Below, piece by piece: positions 53,842-61,387 of a stretch of 64,000 bases of DNA (its first letter is position 1; every line of letters begins with the position of its first letter). A program made the translations under genes and the position numbers. The notes under the pieces are model-generated. The model was not told where the DNA came from. It saw only the letters and a list, made by a program, of their open reading frames with translations, and ran no database searches. Location: NCBI RefSeq assembly GCF_900142005.1, contig NZ_FQZL01000016.1, positions 22,868 to 86,867 on the forward strand, written 5' to 3'. The DNA comes from Dethiosulfatibacter aminovorans DSM 17477 (GTDB lineage: Bacteria; Bacillota; Clostridia; Tissierellales; Dethiosulfatibacteraceae).

Positions 53842-54705
53842 ATGTACAGCAGTCCGGTTTACAGACCACCAAGCGAGGCAAGAAGTCTGATAATACAGAT
53901 AACAGAGGGATGTTCCCACAATGATTGCACATTCTGCGGAATGTACAAGGGAAAGCAATTCAGAATAAGAAACGACGAAGAAGTAATGGCTCACATTGAA
54001 TACATTAAAAGATATGACCCGAATCCAAGAAAGATATTCATAGCGGACGGAGATTTCCTATGTCTGGCAACTGACAAGATACTCCACTATCTCGAAATAG
54101 TAAAGTCAAACTTTCCAAATGCCGAAAGAATTTCATGCTATTCCGGCCCGAAGGACCTGTTGAGAAAAACTCCTGAGGATTTGAAAATCATAAGGGAAGC
54201 AGGTCTTGCCATGCTCTACATGGGTGTTGAATCAGGAAATGACGAAATCCTTAGAAGAATCAAGAAGGGTGTCAACGGGAACCAGATGATCGAAGCCGGC
54301 AGAAAGGCTATCGATGCAGGCTTCACATTCTCCTGTATGATAATATCGGGAATCGGAAGCAACGAACTTTCAAAAGAGCACGCTCTTGATTCCGCCAGGG
54401 TTATTTCAGCAATAAATCCCAACTATTTTGCCTTGCTGACACTTAATATTGATGAAGGCACCGAACTTGCCGCCGATGTGAGAAGCGGAAAATTCAAGCT
54501 TATGACTCCAGATGAAATCATGGATGAAACTTATCTGATGCTTGAAAGCATGGACCTTGAAGACTGTATTTTCAGAAGCAATCATGTATCAAACTATGTG
54601 AATCTGAGCGGTGTACTCAACAAGGACAAGGAAAGTATGCTTGAGGATATCAGGAATGCAATGAAGGCTAAGAATTATACGCCTGAACATTTCAGGAGGC
54701 TGTAG
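53842..54705 (+). CDS. Radical SAM protein of unknown substrate
   Basis: 287 residues. TEGCSHNDCTFCGMYKGKQF gives the cluster cysteines as C-x4-C-x2-C (residues 24, 29, 32), a known variant of the usual C-x3-C-x2-C. Further Elp3/MiaB-like barrel elements are present (YMGVESGNDEILRRIKKG). No B12 or other auxiliary domain is visible. The reaction is unknown. It is monocistronic, with a leader made of the structured repeat; AGAGG precedes the ATG. Confidence 0.88.
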   Translation: MYSSPVYRPPSEARSLIIQITEGCSHNDCTFCGMYKGKQFRIRNDEEVMAHIEYIKRYDPNPRKIFIADGDFLCLATDKILHYLEIVKSNFPNAERISCYSGPKDLLRKTPEDLKIIREAGLAMLYMGVESGNDEILRRIKKGVNGNQMIEAGRKAIDAGFTFSCMIISGIGSNELSKEHALDSARVISAINPNYFALLTLNIDEGTELAADVRSGKFKLMTPDEIMDETYLMLESMDLEDCIFRSNHVSNYVNLSGVLNKDKESMLEDIRNAMKAKNYTPEHFRRL

Positions 54706-54856
54706 CCGCTAGCAAGGTACAACAATTTCAATATCTATAAATGTGATTGTTGATACCTATTAGTCGAGACCTCACTTAAATATATTATTCTTTTTGTTAT
54801 AATCAAAGGCAACTGCCACTCAAACAAATTCATGTTCAGGCATATATTAGACAAAA

Positions 54857-54878
54857 AAGGAGACCGCGAGGTCTCCTT
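54857..54878 (-). terminator. Terminator of the ferritin gene (bidirectional)
   Basis: Nine-base perfect stem AAGGAGACC/GGTCTCCTT with T runs on both strands, just downstream of the ferritin stop and 150 bp after the convergent radical SAM gene. Confidence 0.88.
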
Positions 54879-54895
54879 GATTTTTTTCATCGTTA

Positions 54896-55405
54896 TTATT
54901 CAGCTGCGGGCTCTGTGAATACTCTTCCGCCAAGATCTGCGTCCATCTGGTACAGGGCGTTTGGATTGTCGCCTATTCTTTTAAGCTTTGCAACCTTTGT
55001 TTTCATTGAATCTTCTTCTTCAACCTGCTCGTCTATGAACCATTTGAGCATTGACTGAGTTGCATATTCCTTTTCTTCCATTGCTATGTCCATGAGGTGA
55101 TATATTCTGCTTGTCACGAATTTCTCATGCTCAAGGGCTTTTTCGAAAATATCAAGAGGAGATGAAAAGTCTTTACCTACAAGATCAAGGGATGTCAATT
55201 CTACGTCTCCACCCATCTCGTATACAAAACCGTAAAACTTGTCTGCATGGAATCTCTCTTCCTGTGCTTGAACCTTGAAGAAGTTTGCAAAACCCGGAAG
55301 ATCGTTTGAATCGAAGTATGTCTGCATTGCATGATAGTAATGAGCCGATTCAAGTTCGTATTTGATTTGAAGATTTAGTTCGTCCAGTAAATTCTTTGAT
55401 AACAT
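54896..55405 (-). CDS. Ferritin
   Basis: Iron-storage protein, 169 residues, four-helix bundle. The ferroxidase ligands are visible: YELESAHYYHAM (helix A), QEERFHADKFY with E-x-x-H (helix B) and later glutamates in DEQVEEEDSM. It belongs to the non-haem bacterial Ftn class. AGGAGG precedes the ATG. Its promoter and a short leader frame lie upstream. Confidence 0.95.
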   Translation of the reverse strand: MLSKNLLDELNLQIKYELESAHYYHAMQTYFDSNDLPGFANFFKVQAQEERFHADKFYGFVYEMGGDVELTSLDLVGKDFSSPLDIFEKALEHEKFVTSRIYHLMDIAMEEKEYATQSMLKWFIDEQVEEEDSMKTKVAKLKRIGDNPNALYQMDADLGGRVFTEPAAE

Positions 55406-55420
55406 AGTATCCTCCTTTTA

Positions 55421-55495
55421 TTATCCTAATGCAGCATCCAGCATCTTCATGACGTCTGTAGCTGCAATATTGGCATTGTTTATTGCTGAATCCAC
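55421..55495 (-). other. Short open frame in the ferritin leader
   Basis: A GTG-initiated frame of 24 codons (VDSAINNANIAATDVMKMLD, then AALG) ends 16 bp before the ferritin start and runs straight into its ribosome binding site. It has no Shine-Dalgarno site of its own, and the frame stays open for about 50 bp upstream across the promoter. It may be a leader peptide, the remnant of a gene, or chance. Confidence 0.3.
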
Positions 55496-55520
55496 AACAA
55501 TAATGAAAGTATAATTATAT

Positions 55521-55549
55521 AATAATGACTTTTCACATGTTTGTCAATA
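55521..55549 (-). promoter_or_regulatory. Promoter of the ferritin gene
   Basis: Minus-strand TTGACA, then 17 bp, then TATTAT; an overlapping TATAAT lies a few bases further. Position is approximate. I see no clear Fur box. Confidence 0.55.
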
Positions 55550-55586
55550 GCTTTTGTAATTATTTCAACTTTGTAATCATTTCAAT

Positions 55587-56402
55587 TTATGATTTGTAGA
55601 TTTCAGGTCTCCTATGTTTAAGAAGCGGAAGCTGGTTCCTTATTTTTGTATTCAATTCCGTATCTATCTCCGTAAGCATGACTGCCTCCTCTCCTTCCAT
55701 TCTGCCAAGGATTTCACCCCATGGTGACACTACCATGGAATTTCCGTATGATACGTAGAAATTGTCCACATCCCGCGCAGGCGCTGTCCCAACGGTAAAC
55801 ACCTGGTTGTCCACCGCCCTTGTCCTGAAGAGAATCTCCCAGTGGGCAGGTCCTGTTGTCATATTGAAGGCTCCTGGTACGATTATGATTCCGGCACCCT
55901 CGTTTACCATCATCCTTGAAAATTCCGGGAATCTTATATCATAGCATATCATCACACCTATCTTGCCGAATTCCGTATCGACAACGGTAGGTCCGTTTCC
56001 CGGAGTCAGGGTGTCGGATTCTCTGAAGGACTGCCCTCCCTTTACGTCTATATCGAAAAGATGGGTCTTCCTGTGTCTGCCGAGTTCATTTCCCTTCCTG
56101 TCGAAAATGAAGCATGTATTAAAAACTCTGGATTCCTCATCCTTTTCAGGAATGGATCCTCCAAATATGTATACCCCTTTTCCTGCAGCTTTATTCTTAA
56201 GGAAGGTATAGGTTTTTCCTCCCGGCAGTTCAGCATATTCCGGAAAGCATGACGCCTTGTAGGGACAGTTGAACATTTCAGGGAGAACAATTATGTCCGC
56301 GCCCCTCTCTGCAGCCTCGTCTATGAACTCTCCCGCCCTCTTTATGTTTTCATCCTTGTCCTCTCTTATGTGCATTTGTATCTGAGCAATTTTAACCTTC
56401 AT
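55587..56402 (-). CDS. Carbon-nitrogen hydrolase (nitrilase/omega-amidase type)
   Basis: About 271 residues. The catalytic triad is visible: Glu in IIVLPEMFNCPY, Lys in GRHRKTHLFD and Cys in GVMICYDIRFPE. The pattern matches the Nit2/omega-amidase branch, which hydrolyses alpha-keto-acid amides. AAGGAG is correctly spaced for the ATG at 56402. Overlaps the ABC-F gene by 11 bp, so the two are co-transcribed. Confidence 0.9.
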   Translation of the reverse strand: MKVKIAQIQMHIREDKDENIKRAGEFIDEAAERGADIIVLPEMFNCPYKASCFPEYAELPGGKTYTFLKNKAAGKGVYIFGGSIPEKDEESRVFNTCFIFDRKGNELGRHRKTHLFDIDVKGGQSFRESDTLTPGNGPTVVDTEFGKIGVMICYDIRFPEFSRMMVNEGAGIIIVPGAFNMTTGPAHWEILFRTRAVDNQVFTVGTAPARDVDNFYVSYGNSMVVSPWGEILGRMEGEEAVMLTEIDTELNTKIRNQLPLLKHRRPEIYKS

Positions 56403-58320
56403 CGACATTCTCCTTTTCTTTTTCTATTTCAATTGTTATTTCTTCGAGTTCCATATATTTCTCAAAGCACTTATCTTCAAGCTCCTCTTTTTCAAGGTGA
56501 AGTTTTTCAAGGATGCTGTAGTCTGTTGGATTTTCATCCATTTCCTTGTCGAGTGACTCTATCCCTTCCTCAATTCCGGAGATTTCCCCTTCAATTGCAG
56601 CCTTTTTCTTCTCCAGGGATTTCAAGGTCTTCCTGCTCCTGTCCTTCCAGTCCTTTCCAGCGGATGCTTTTGATTTTTTCCTTTCAATAAGCTCGGCTTC
56701 CTTCTCCACTTCCCTTTCCTTCATCGTTCTGAAATATTCATAGTCTCCGTTATATATTCTCAGTCTTTTGTTTCTCAATTCTCCCACCCTTGTTGCAAGT
56801 TTGTTGATAAAATATCTGTCGTGGGAAACAAATATGATAGTCCCTTCAAAATCCATAAGGGTGTCTTCGAGTATCTCTCTGGAATCTATGTCAAGATGAT
56901 TCGTAGGCTCGTCAAGAAACAGGAGGTTCGCCTTTTCATGCAATATGCAGCTTAGCTTCAGCCTGCTCTTTTCCCCGCCGGAAAGCATTGATATCTTTCT
57001 GAAAACATCCTCTCCATAGAATAGTATCTTTGCAAGTTCCTTCCTGGATTCGGAAACCGTAAGTCCAAGATTGGTTGTAAAGTAGTCAAGTACGGATAAG
57101 TCAGAATCTTCGAATTCTATCTTCTGCGGGAGGTATCCTGCCTTTACCCTTGATCCGAGAGATGTTTCCCCTTCATCGGCCTCAACCTCTCCCATCAATA
57201 TACGCAGAAGGGTCGTCTTGCCTGTACCGTTGTCTCCCAAAAGGGCCAGACTGTCTCCGAAATATGCCTCAAATCCCGCTTCAGAGAAAAGCTTCACTCC
57301 ATTGTATGATTTTGCCAGACTGTCGGCTTCCACTGCTATCTTGCCTGTCCTGCCACCCTTGAGTCCCCCCAGGTTTATCTTTTTCTTGTCTAAAACGGGT
57401 CTGTCCAGCATGTCCATTTTTTCAAGGCGCTTTTCAAGCTCCTTGGCCTTTTTGTACATCTTTTCACTGTCACGCATTTCTCCCCATACCCGGAATCTGT
57501 GTATCTGCTCCTCCATCCTCTTTATCTTCTTCTGCTGGTTGTTGTACCATTTAAGGGCTTCGTAGAACCGTCTTTCCTTTTCAACGACATAGTATGAATA
57601 GTTGCCGCAATAGACGTCGGATCCATCCCTTCTCATTTCTATTATCTTGCTCACCGTATTGTCTAGAAAATACCTGTCGTGGGATATCAACAACGCAGCT
57701 CCACGATAGTCCCTCAAGTATCCTTCAAGCCATTCAACAGACTTCAAGTCCAGATGGTTTGTAGGCTCGTCAAGAAGTAGGATGTCGGGCTCCATCAAGA
57801 GCATCCTCCCAAGCATGACTCTAGTCTGCTCCCCTCCGCTCAGGTGGTTGAAGTTCCTGACAAGAAGGCTTCCTATGTCCATCCCTTCTATTATTCGGCT
57901 GGATTTTTCCTCAAGATCGTAACCTCCAAGGCTCTCGTATTCCATCTGAAGCCTGCCGTATTCCTCTATAACCGCATCCTGGTTTTCAGAAGAAGAACCC
58001 ATCCTGTTTTCACAATCAGTCATCCTTTCCCTTAGAGCATTAATTTCCTTGAATGCTTCCGCAAGGACATCTTCAGCCTTGACCTCTTCTCCATAGAGTG
58101 GAATCTGCTCCAGATAGCCCACTGCAGCTTCCTTTCTCTTGAATACCTCTCCTTCACTGTTTTCAATGCCTATTATTATTTTAAAAAGAGTTGTTTTACC
58201 CGTACCGTTCTTTCCCACCAGCCCGATTTTTTCTCCGGATTTTATATCGAATTCAATATTTTCAAAAATCAGGTCGGCTCCAAAGGATTTCTTCAGCCTC
58301 TTCACTGCCATTTCTATCAT
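56392..58320 (-). CDS. ABC-F family ATPase
   Basis: 642 residues with two ABC domains in one chain and no membrane segments. Walker A GKNGTGKTT and GDNGTGKTT; signatures LSGGEQTR and LSGGEKSR; Walker B ILLLDEPTNHLD and LLFLDEPTNHLD. A charged linker lies between the halves and a coiled-coil tail (about 560-642) at the C-terminus resembles Uup. ABC-F proteins act on the ribosome; whether this one is housekeeping or confers antibiotic protection cannot be told. Confidence 0.92.
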   Translation of the reverse strand: MIEMAVKRLKKSFGADLIFENIEFDIKSGEKIGLVGKNGTGKTTLFKIIIGIENSEGEVFKRKEAAVGYLEQIPLYGEEVKAEDVLAEAFKEINALRERMTDCENRMGSSSENQDAVIEEYGRLQMEYESLGGYDLEEKSSRIIEGMDIGSLLVRNFNHLSGGEQTRVMLGRMLLMEPDILLLDEPTNHLDLKSVEWLEGYLRDYRGAALLISHDRYFLDNTVSKIIEMRRDGSDVYCGNYSYYVVEKERRFYEALKWYNNQQKKIKRMEEQIHRFRVWGEMRDSEKMYKKAKELEKRLEKMDMLDRPVLDKKKINLGGLKGGRTGKIAVEADSLAKSYNGVKLFSEAGFEAYFGDSLALLGDNGTGKTTLLRILMGEVEADEGETSLGSRVKAGYLPQKIEFEDSDLSVLDYFTTNLGLTVSESRKELAKILFYGEDVFRKISMLSGGEKSRLKLSCILHEKANLLFLDEPTNHLDIDSREILEDTLMDFEGTIIFVSHDRYFINKLATRVGELRNKRLRIYNGDYEYFRTMKEREVEKEAELIERKKSKASAGKDWKDRSRKTLKSLEKKKAAIEGEISGIEEGIESLDKEMDENPTDYSILEKLHLEKEELEDKCFEKYMELEEITIEIEKEKENVDEG

Positions 58321-58363
58321 AATAAATACCTCTGTCTCAATTTTTCAGCATATAATATTTTAT

Positions 58364-58500
58364 CACAAGAAAGCAGCTTTGATGCGTTAAATGTGCAAAC
58401 ATTTATTAAGCCGTAAAGGAAAGTTCCATTGAAAGCATAAAACCAACGTTTCAAGGGTTTATGCATATTCAACTTTCCTGAGCTGCAAGAAAGCAGCTAT
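58364..58500 (+). repeat. Dispersed structured repeat, full copy B
   Basis: Same layout as the copy at 53.67 kb: AAGAAAGCAGCT at 58367-58378 and 58487-58498 (again exactly 120 bp apart), hairpin AAATGT/ACATTT, outer stem GGAAAGTT/AACTTTCC, inner stem GCATAAA (58435-58441)/TTTATGC (58458-58464), 3' hairpin AGCTGC/GCAGCT. TATAATATTT precedes it. Unlike the other copies it is antisense to both flanking genes. Confidence 0.8.
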
Positions 58501-58508
58501 ACAAAGAA

Positions 58509-58533
58509 AATCCAAGGTGTAAAACCTTGGATT
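58509..58533 (-). terminator. Terminator of the transporter pair
   Basis: Stem AATCCAAGG/CCTTGGATT followed on the minus strand by TTTTCTTTG, about 30 nt after the small subunit stop. Confidence 0.8.
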
Positions 58534-58559
58534 CCCGTATTATTCTTAATTTTATCTAT

Positions 58560-58670
58560 TCACTTTGTTTCTTTTTTTCCTGCCTTGTTTGCTATTGAAA
58601 AGCACACACCAAGGCCTCCATATAGAAATACCGCTCCGAATATCAGCATAATTACAGCACCAGTATTCAT
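58560..58670 (-). CDS. MetS-like small subunit of an NSS transporter
   Basis: A 36-residue protein: MNTGAVIMLIFGAVFLYGGL, then a short basic tail GKKETK. One membrane helix. It matches the methionine/alanine importer small-subunit family, always encoded next to an NSS transporter. The ATG is 2 nt after the transporter stop with AGAGGAGG before it, so the pair is translationally linked. Confidence 0.85.
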   Translation of the reverse strand: MNTGAVIMLIFGAVFLYGGLGVCFSIANKAGKKETK

Positions 58671-58672
58671 AA

Positions 58673-60187
58673 TCAAGCCTCCTCTGAATTTTCTTTAGCA
58701 TTTTTTGTTTTGAAAAATACAAATATCACACTTGCAAGAAGTGTAACGAGAAGCATAATCAATCCTCCAAGAATCAGTGCACTTGTAGGATAGCTTGCAT
58801 AGTAGTTTGTCTTGTTCACCAAATCCATAATTTCAGTATAGGCTGTCATCACAAGGACTATTCCAAGGATAACGGGTGATGCTATTCCAAGAAGTATTGT
58901 ATACCATTTGCCAAGTTTTATGTCGCTGACTTCATTGATGTATTCCCGTACGTTATTAACTTTCATTAGCCTTGCAATCACAAGGATCTCTATGAATCCT
59001 ACTACAAGTATACCGAAATTGTTGATATATCTGTCTACGATGTCAAGCCAGTAGAGACCTCCCTTTGTCGCATAGACAAGACTCACTACAAATCCAATGA
59101 GTATTACGCCTACTGTTGTCTTCTTCCTGTTGAAATCGAACTTGTCGGAAATCGCAGTAGACGTTCCTTCAACAAGCGAGAATGCCGAATCTATTCCCAG
59201 AGTCAGAAGGGCAATAAAAAAGCCAAGAGCAAAGATTGTCTGTCCTATTGCACCAAAAGGAAGCAGACTGATTGCTTCAGGATAAACAACAAACGCCAGG
59301 CCAACACCTGCAGTTGAAACTTCTGCTACGGTAGAGCCTGTAGATGCGGCCATGTATCCAAGTGTGGAAAATATTGCAAATCCTGCCAGAAATGACACTC
59401 CACTGTTTGCCAGAGCAGTCATGAATGCATTGTTTGTAATATCCGATTTCTTGTCAAGGTAGCTGGAATAGGCTATCATTACACCGAATCCTACACTCAG
59501 GGAGAAGAATATCTGTCCAAAAGCTGCTGTCCAAACCTTGAAATCCGTTAATTTTGAAAAATCCGGAGTAAGATAGTAGTTTATTCCATCCATAGCTCCT
59601 TCCAGTGTCATTCCGCTTACAGCCAGGATGAAAAGAAGCAGTACGGGAAGACCCACTGTCCATTTGACAACCTTGCCCACAGTATGGACACCATCCTTGA
59701 TGGTCAGGTAAATTGATATCCATGTCAGCACCAGACCGATAAGTACAGGAATACTGAAGCCTCCAAGCTCCCACGGACCATCTGTCAGCTTGAGTATGCT
59801 TCCAAAAAAGAATCCACCTGAATCTCCCTCCCAGGCTATGCTGAAGGAATACCACAGATAGTCGAATACCCATGCCATGATCACGGAATAATATGTGACT
59901 ATGACAAAACTGATGAATGTAGCAAACCAACCAAGAATTTCACCCGCTTTTCCAAAATTCGCCAGTGATGTAGGCGCCCCACCCTGAAATTTATGTCCAA
60001 TTACAAATTCAAGTATGAGTACGGGTATACCTGCAGTTATAAGCGCTACAAAATACGGAATAAGAAAAGCACCGCCACCGTTGGTGGCACATACATATGG
60101 GAAACACCATGCATTTCCGAGCCCAGCAGCCGAACCTACAGCCGCCAACACAAAAACCAATCTGTTGTTCCATCTGTCTCTACTCAT
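58673..60187 (-). CDS. Sodium-dependent transporter, NSS/SNF family
   Basis: 504 residues, about 11-12 membrane helices. The first helix carries the sodium- and substrate-site motif AAVGSAAGLGNAWCFPYVCATNGGGAF. It is a bacterial neurotransmitter:sodium symporter homologue; with the MetS-like partner it probably imports neutral amino acids such as methionine or alanine. It diverges from the Kce gene. Confidence 0.94.
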   Translation of the reverse strand: MSRDRWNNRLVFVLAAVGSAAGLGNAWCFPYVCATNGGGAFLIPYFVALITAGIPVLILEFVIGHKFQGGAPTSLANFGKAGEILGWFATFISFVIVTYYSVIMAWVFDYLWYSFSIAWEGDSGGFFFGSILKLTDGPWELGGFSIPVLIGLVLTWISIYLTIKDGVHTVGKVVKWTVGLPVLLLFILAVSGMTLEGAMDGINYYLTPDFSKLTDFKVWTAAFGQIFFSLSVGFGVMIAYSSYLDKKSDITNNAFMTALANSGVSFLAGFAIFSTLGYMAASTGSTVAEVSTAGVGLAFVVYPEAISLLPFGAIGQTIFALGFFIALLTLGIDSAFSLVEGTSTAISDKFDFNRKKTTVGVILIGFVVSLVYATKGGLYWLDIVDRYINNFGILVVGFIEILVIARLMKVNNVREYINEVSDIKLGKWYTILLGIASPVILGIVLVMTAYTEIMDLVNKTNYYASYPTSALILGGLIMLLVTLLASVIFVFFKTKNAKENSEEA

Positions 60188-60423
60188 TAATGTCCCTCCT
60201 ATTAATTTATTTTAAAGAGAATCATCTCTTCATGGTCAAAATCAAGGAGAATCTTTGAGTTACTATTTCTAAATCCTTTTTCATTATAACACATTTCCAT
60301 AAAAATTTCATGTATTCCCGGAATAATATTGGGTTATTTCCTAAATCGAATGATCAGCTCCACTCCGCTGCACTTCGCATATTTCCCTTTACTATTGCGG
60401 TCAAATATAATAAGATAATATAT

Positions 60424-60448
60424 GATTAAAGTTTGAGGCACTTTAATC
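60424..60448. promoter_or_regulatory. Inverted repeat upstream of the Kce gene
   Basis: Perfect GATTAAAGT/ACTTTAATC arms of 9 bp around a 7-bp centre, ending 28 bp before the start codon. AT-rich -10-like sequences (TATAAT, TAATAT) lie just upstream. Probable operator for an unknown regulator; it could also be a leader hairpin. Confidence 0.5.
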
Positions 60449-60476
60449 AGGCAAAAAATTTAATTAGGAGGTCAAT

Positions 60477-61307
60477 ATGGAGAAATTGATCATTACAGCT
60501 GCACTTACTGGTGCAGAGGTAACAAGAGAGCAGCAGCCTAATCTTCCACTAACACCGGATGAGATAGCAGAAGCTGCCTATGAATGCTACAAGGCCGGCG
60601 CATCAATTGTGCACGTGCACGCAAGAGACGAGGAAGGAAATCCAACTCAGAGCTACGATGTCTACAAGGAAATCAAAGAAAAGATTGCAGAGAAATGCAA
60701 CGTGATTTTCCAGCCATCTACAGGAGGAGCCGTATGGCACTCGGCTGAGGAAAGGATGCAGCCCATAGAGCTTAGTCCCGAAATGGCGACACTGAGCACC
60801 GGAACCACAAACTTCGGTCCTGACGTGTTCATGAACACTGAGGAATACATCCTCAAGTTTGCAAACAGAATGAAAGAGCTTGGCGTGAAGCCTGAGATCG
60901 AATGTTTCGAGAGAGGCATGATTAACAATGCAGTCAAGCTGGCCAAGAAGGGAATACTCAATACTCCAATGCATTTCGATTTCGTTCTTGGAGTACCGGG
61001 TGCATGTCCCGGAGAGCCAAGGGACCTTATCTACTTTGCAGACAGCATCCCAGCTGGATCCACTTGGACAGTAGCCGGAATAGGTAGATACGAGATGCCA
61101 CTTGCAGCCCAGGCAATAACAATGGGTGGTCATGTAAGGGTAGGATTCGAGGACAATGTGTACATCGAAAAGGGTGTACTGGCAGAATCAAACGCCCAGC
61201 TTGTGGAAAAAGTGGCAAGGATGGCAAAGGAACTGGGAAGACAAGTAGCAACTCCCGATGAGGCAAGGGAAATACTCGGTCTCAAGATTAAGGAACTCAA
61301 TAAATAG
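60477..61307 (+). CDS. kce: 3-keto-5-aminohexanoate cleavage enzyme homologue (BKACE family)
   Basis: 276 residues. LIITAALTGAEVTREQQPNLPLTPDEIA and VHVHARDEEG provide the zinc ligands of the BKACE fold, and EIECFERGM and GVPGACPGEPRDLIYF are typical of Kce. The family condenses a beta-keto acid with acetyl-CoA; Kce itself is a lysine-fermentation enzyme. No kamDE, kdd, kal or kat genes are in the window, so the substrate could differ. AGGAGG precedes the ATG. Monocistronic. Confidence 0.87.
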   Translation: MEKLIITAALTGAEVTREQQPNLPLTPDEIAEAAYECYKAGASIVHVHARDEEGNPTQSYDVYKEIKEKIAEKCNVIFQPSTGGAVWHSAEERMQPIELSPEMATLSTGTTNFGPDVFMNTEEYILKFANRMKELGVKPEIECFERGMINNAVKLAKKGILNTPMHFDFVLGVPGACPGEPRDLIYFADSIPAGSTWTVAGIGRYEMPLAAQAITMGGHVRVGFEDNVYIEKGVLAESNAQLVEKVARMAKELGRQVATPDEAREILGLKIKELNK

Positions 61308-61322
61308 AACAAAAATATAAAC

Positions 61323-61362
61323 AAGGCAGTGACTTTGAATCCCGTTCAAAATCACTGCCTTT
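61323..61362. terminator. Bidirectional terminator between kce and the Tet(M)-like gene
   Basis: AAGGCAGTGA/TCACTGCCTT stem with a second inner stem (TTTGAA/TTCAAA) between the two convergent genes. Confidence 0.8.
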
Positions 61363-61387
61363 TGAATTTATTTTCCTTCAGAAGGCG

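Noticed and set aside
60477..61307. Complete lysine fermentation cluster
   Set aside because: Only a Kce homologue is present; the KamA-like gene is 29 kb away and lacks the lysine-binding aspartates.
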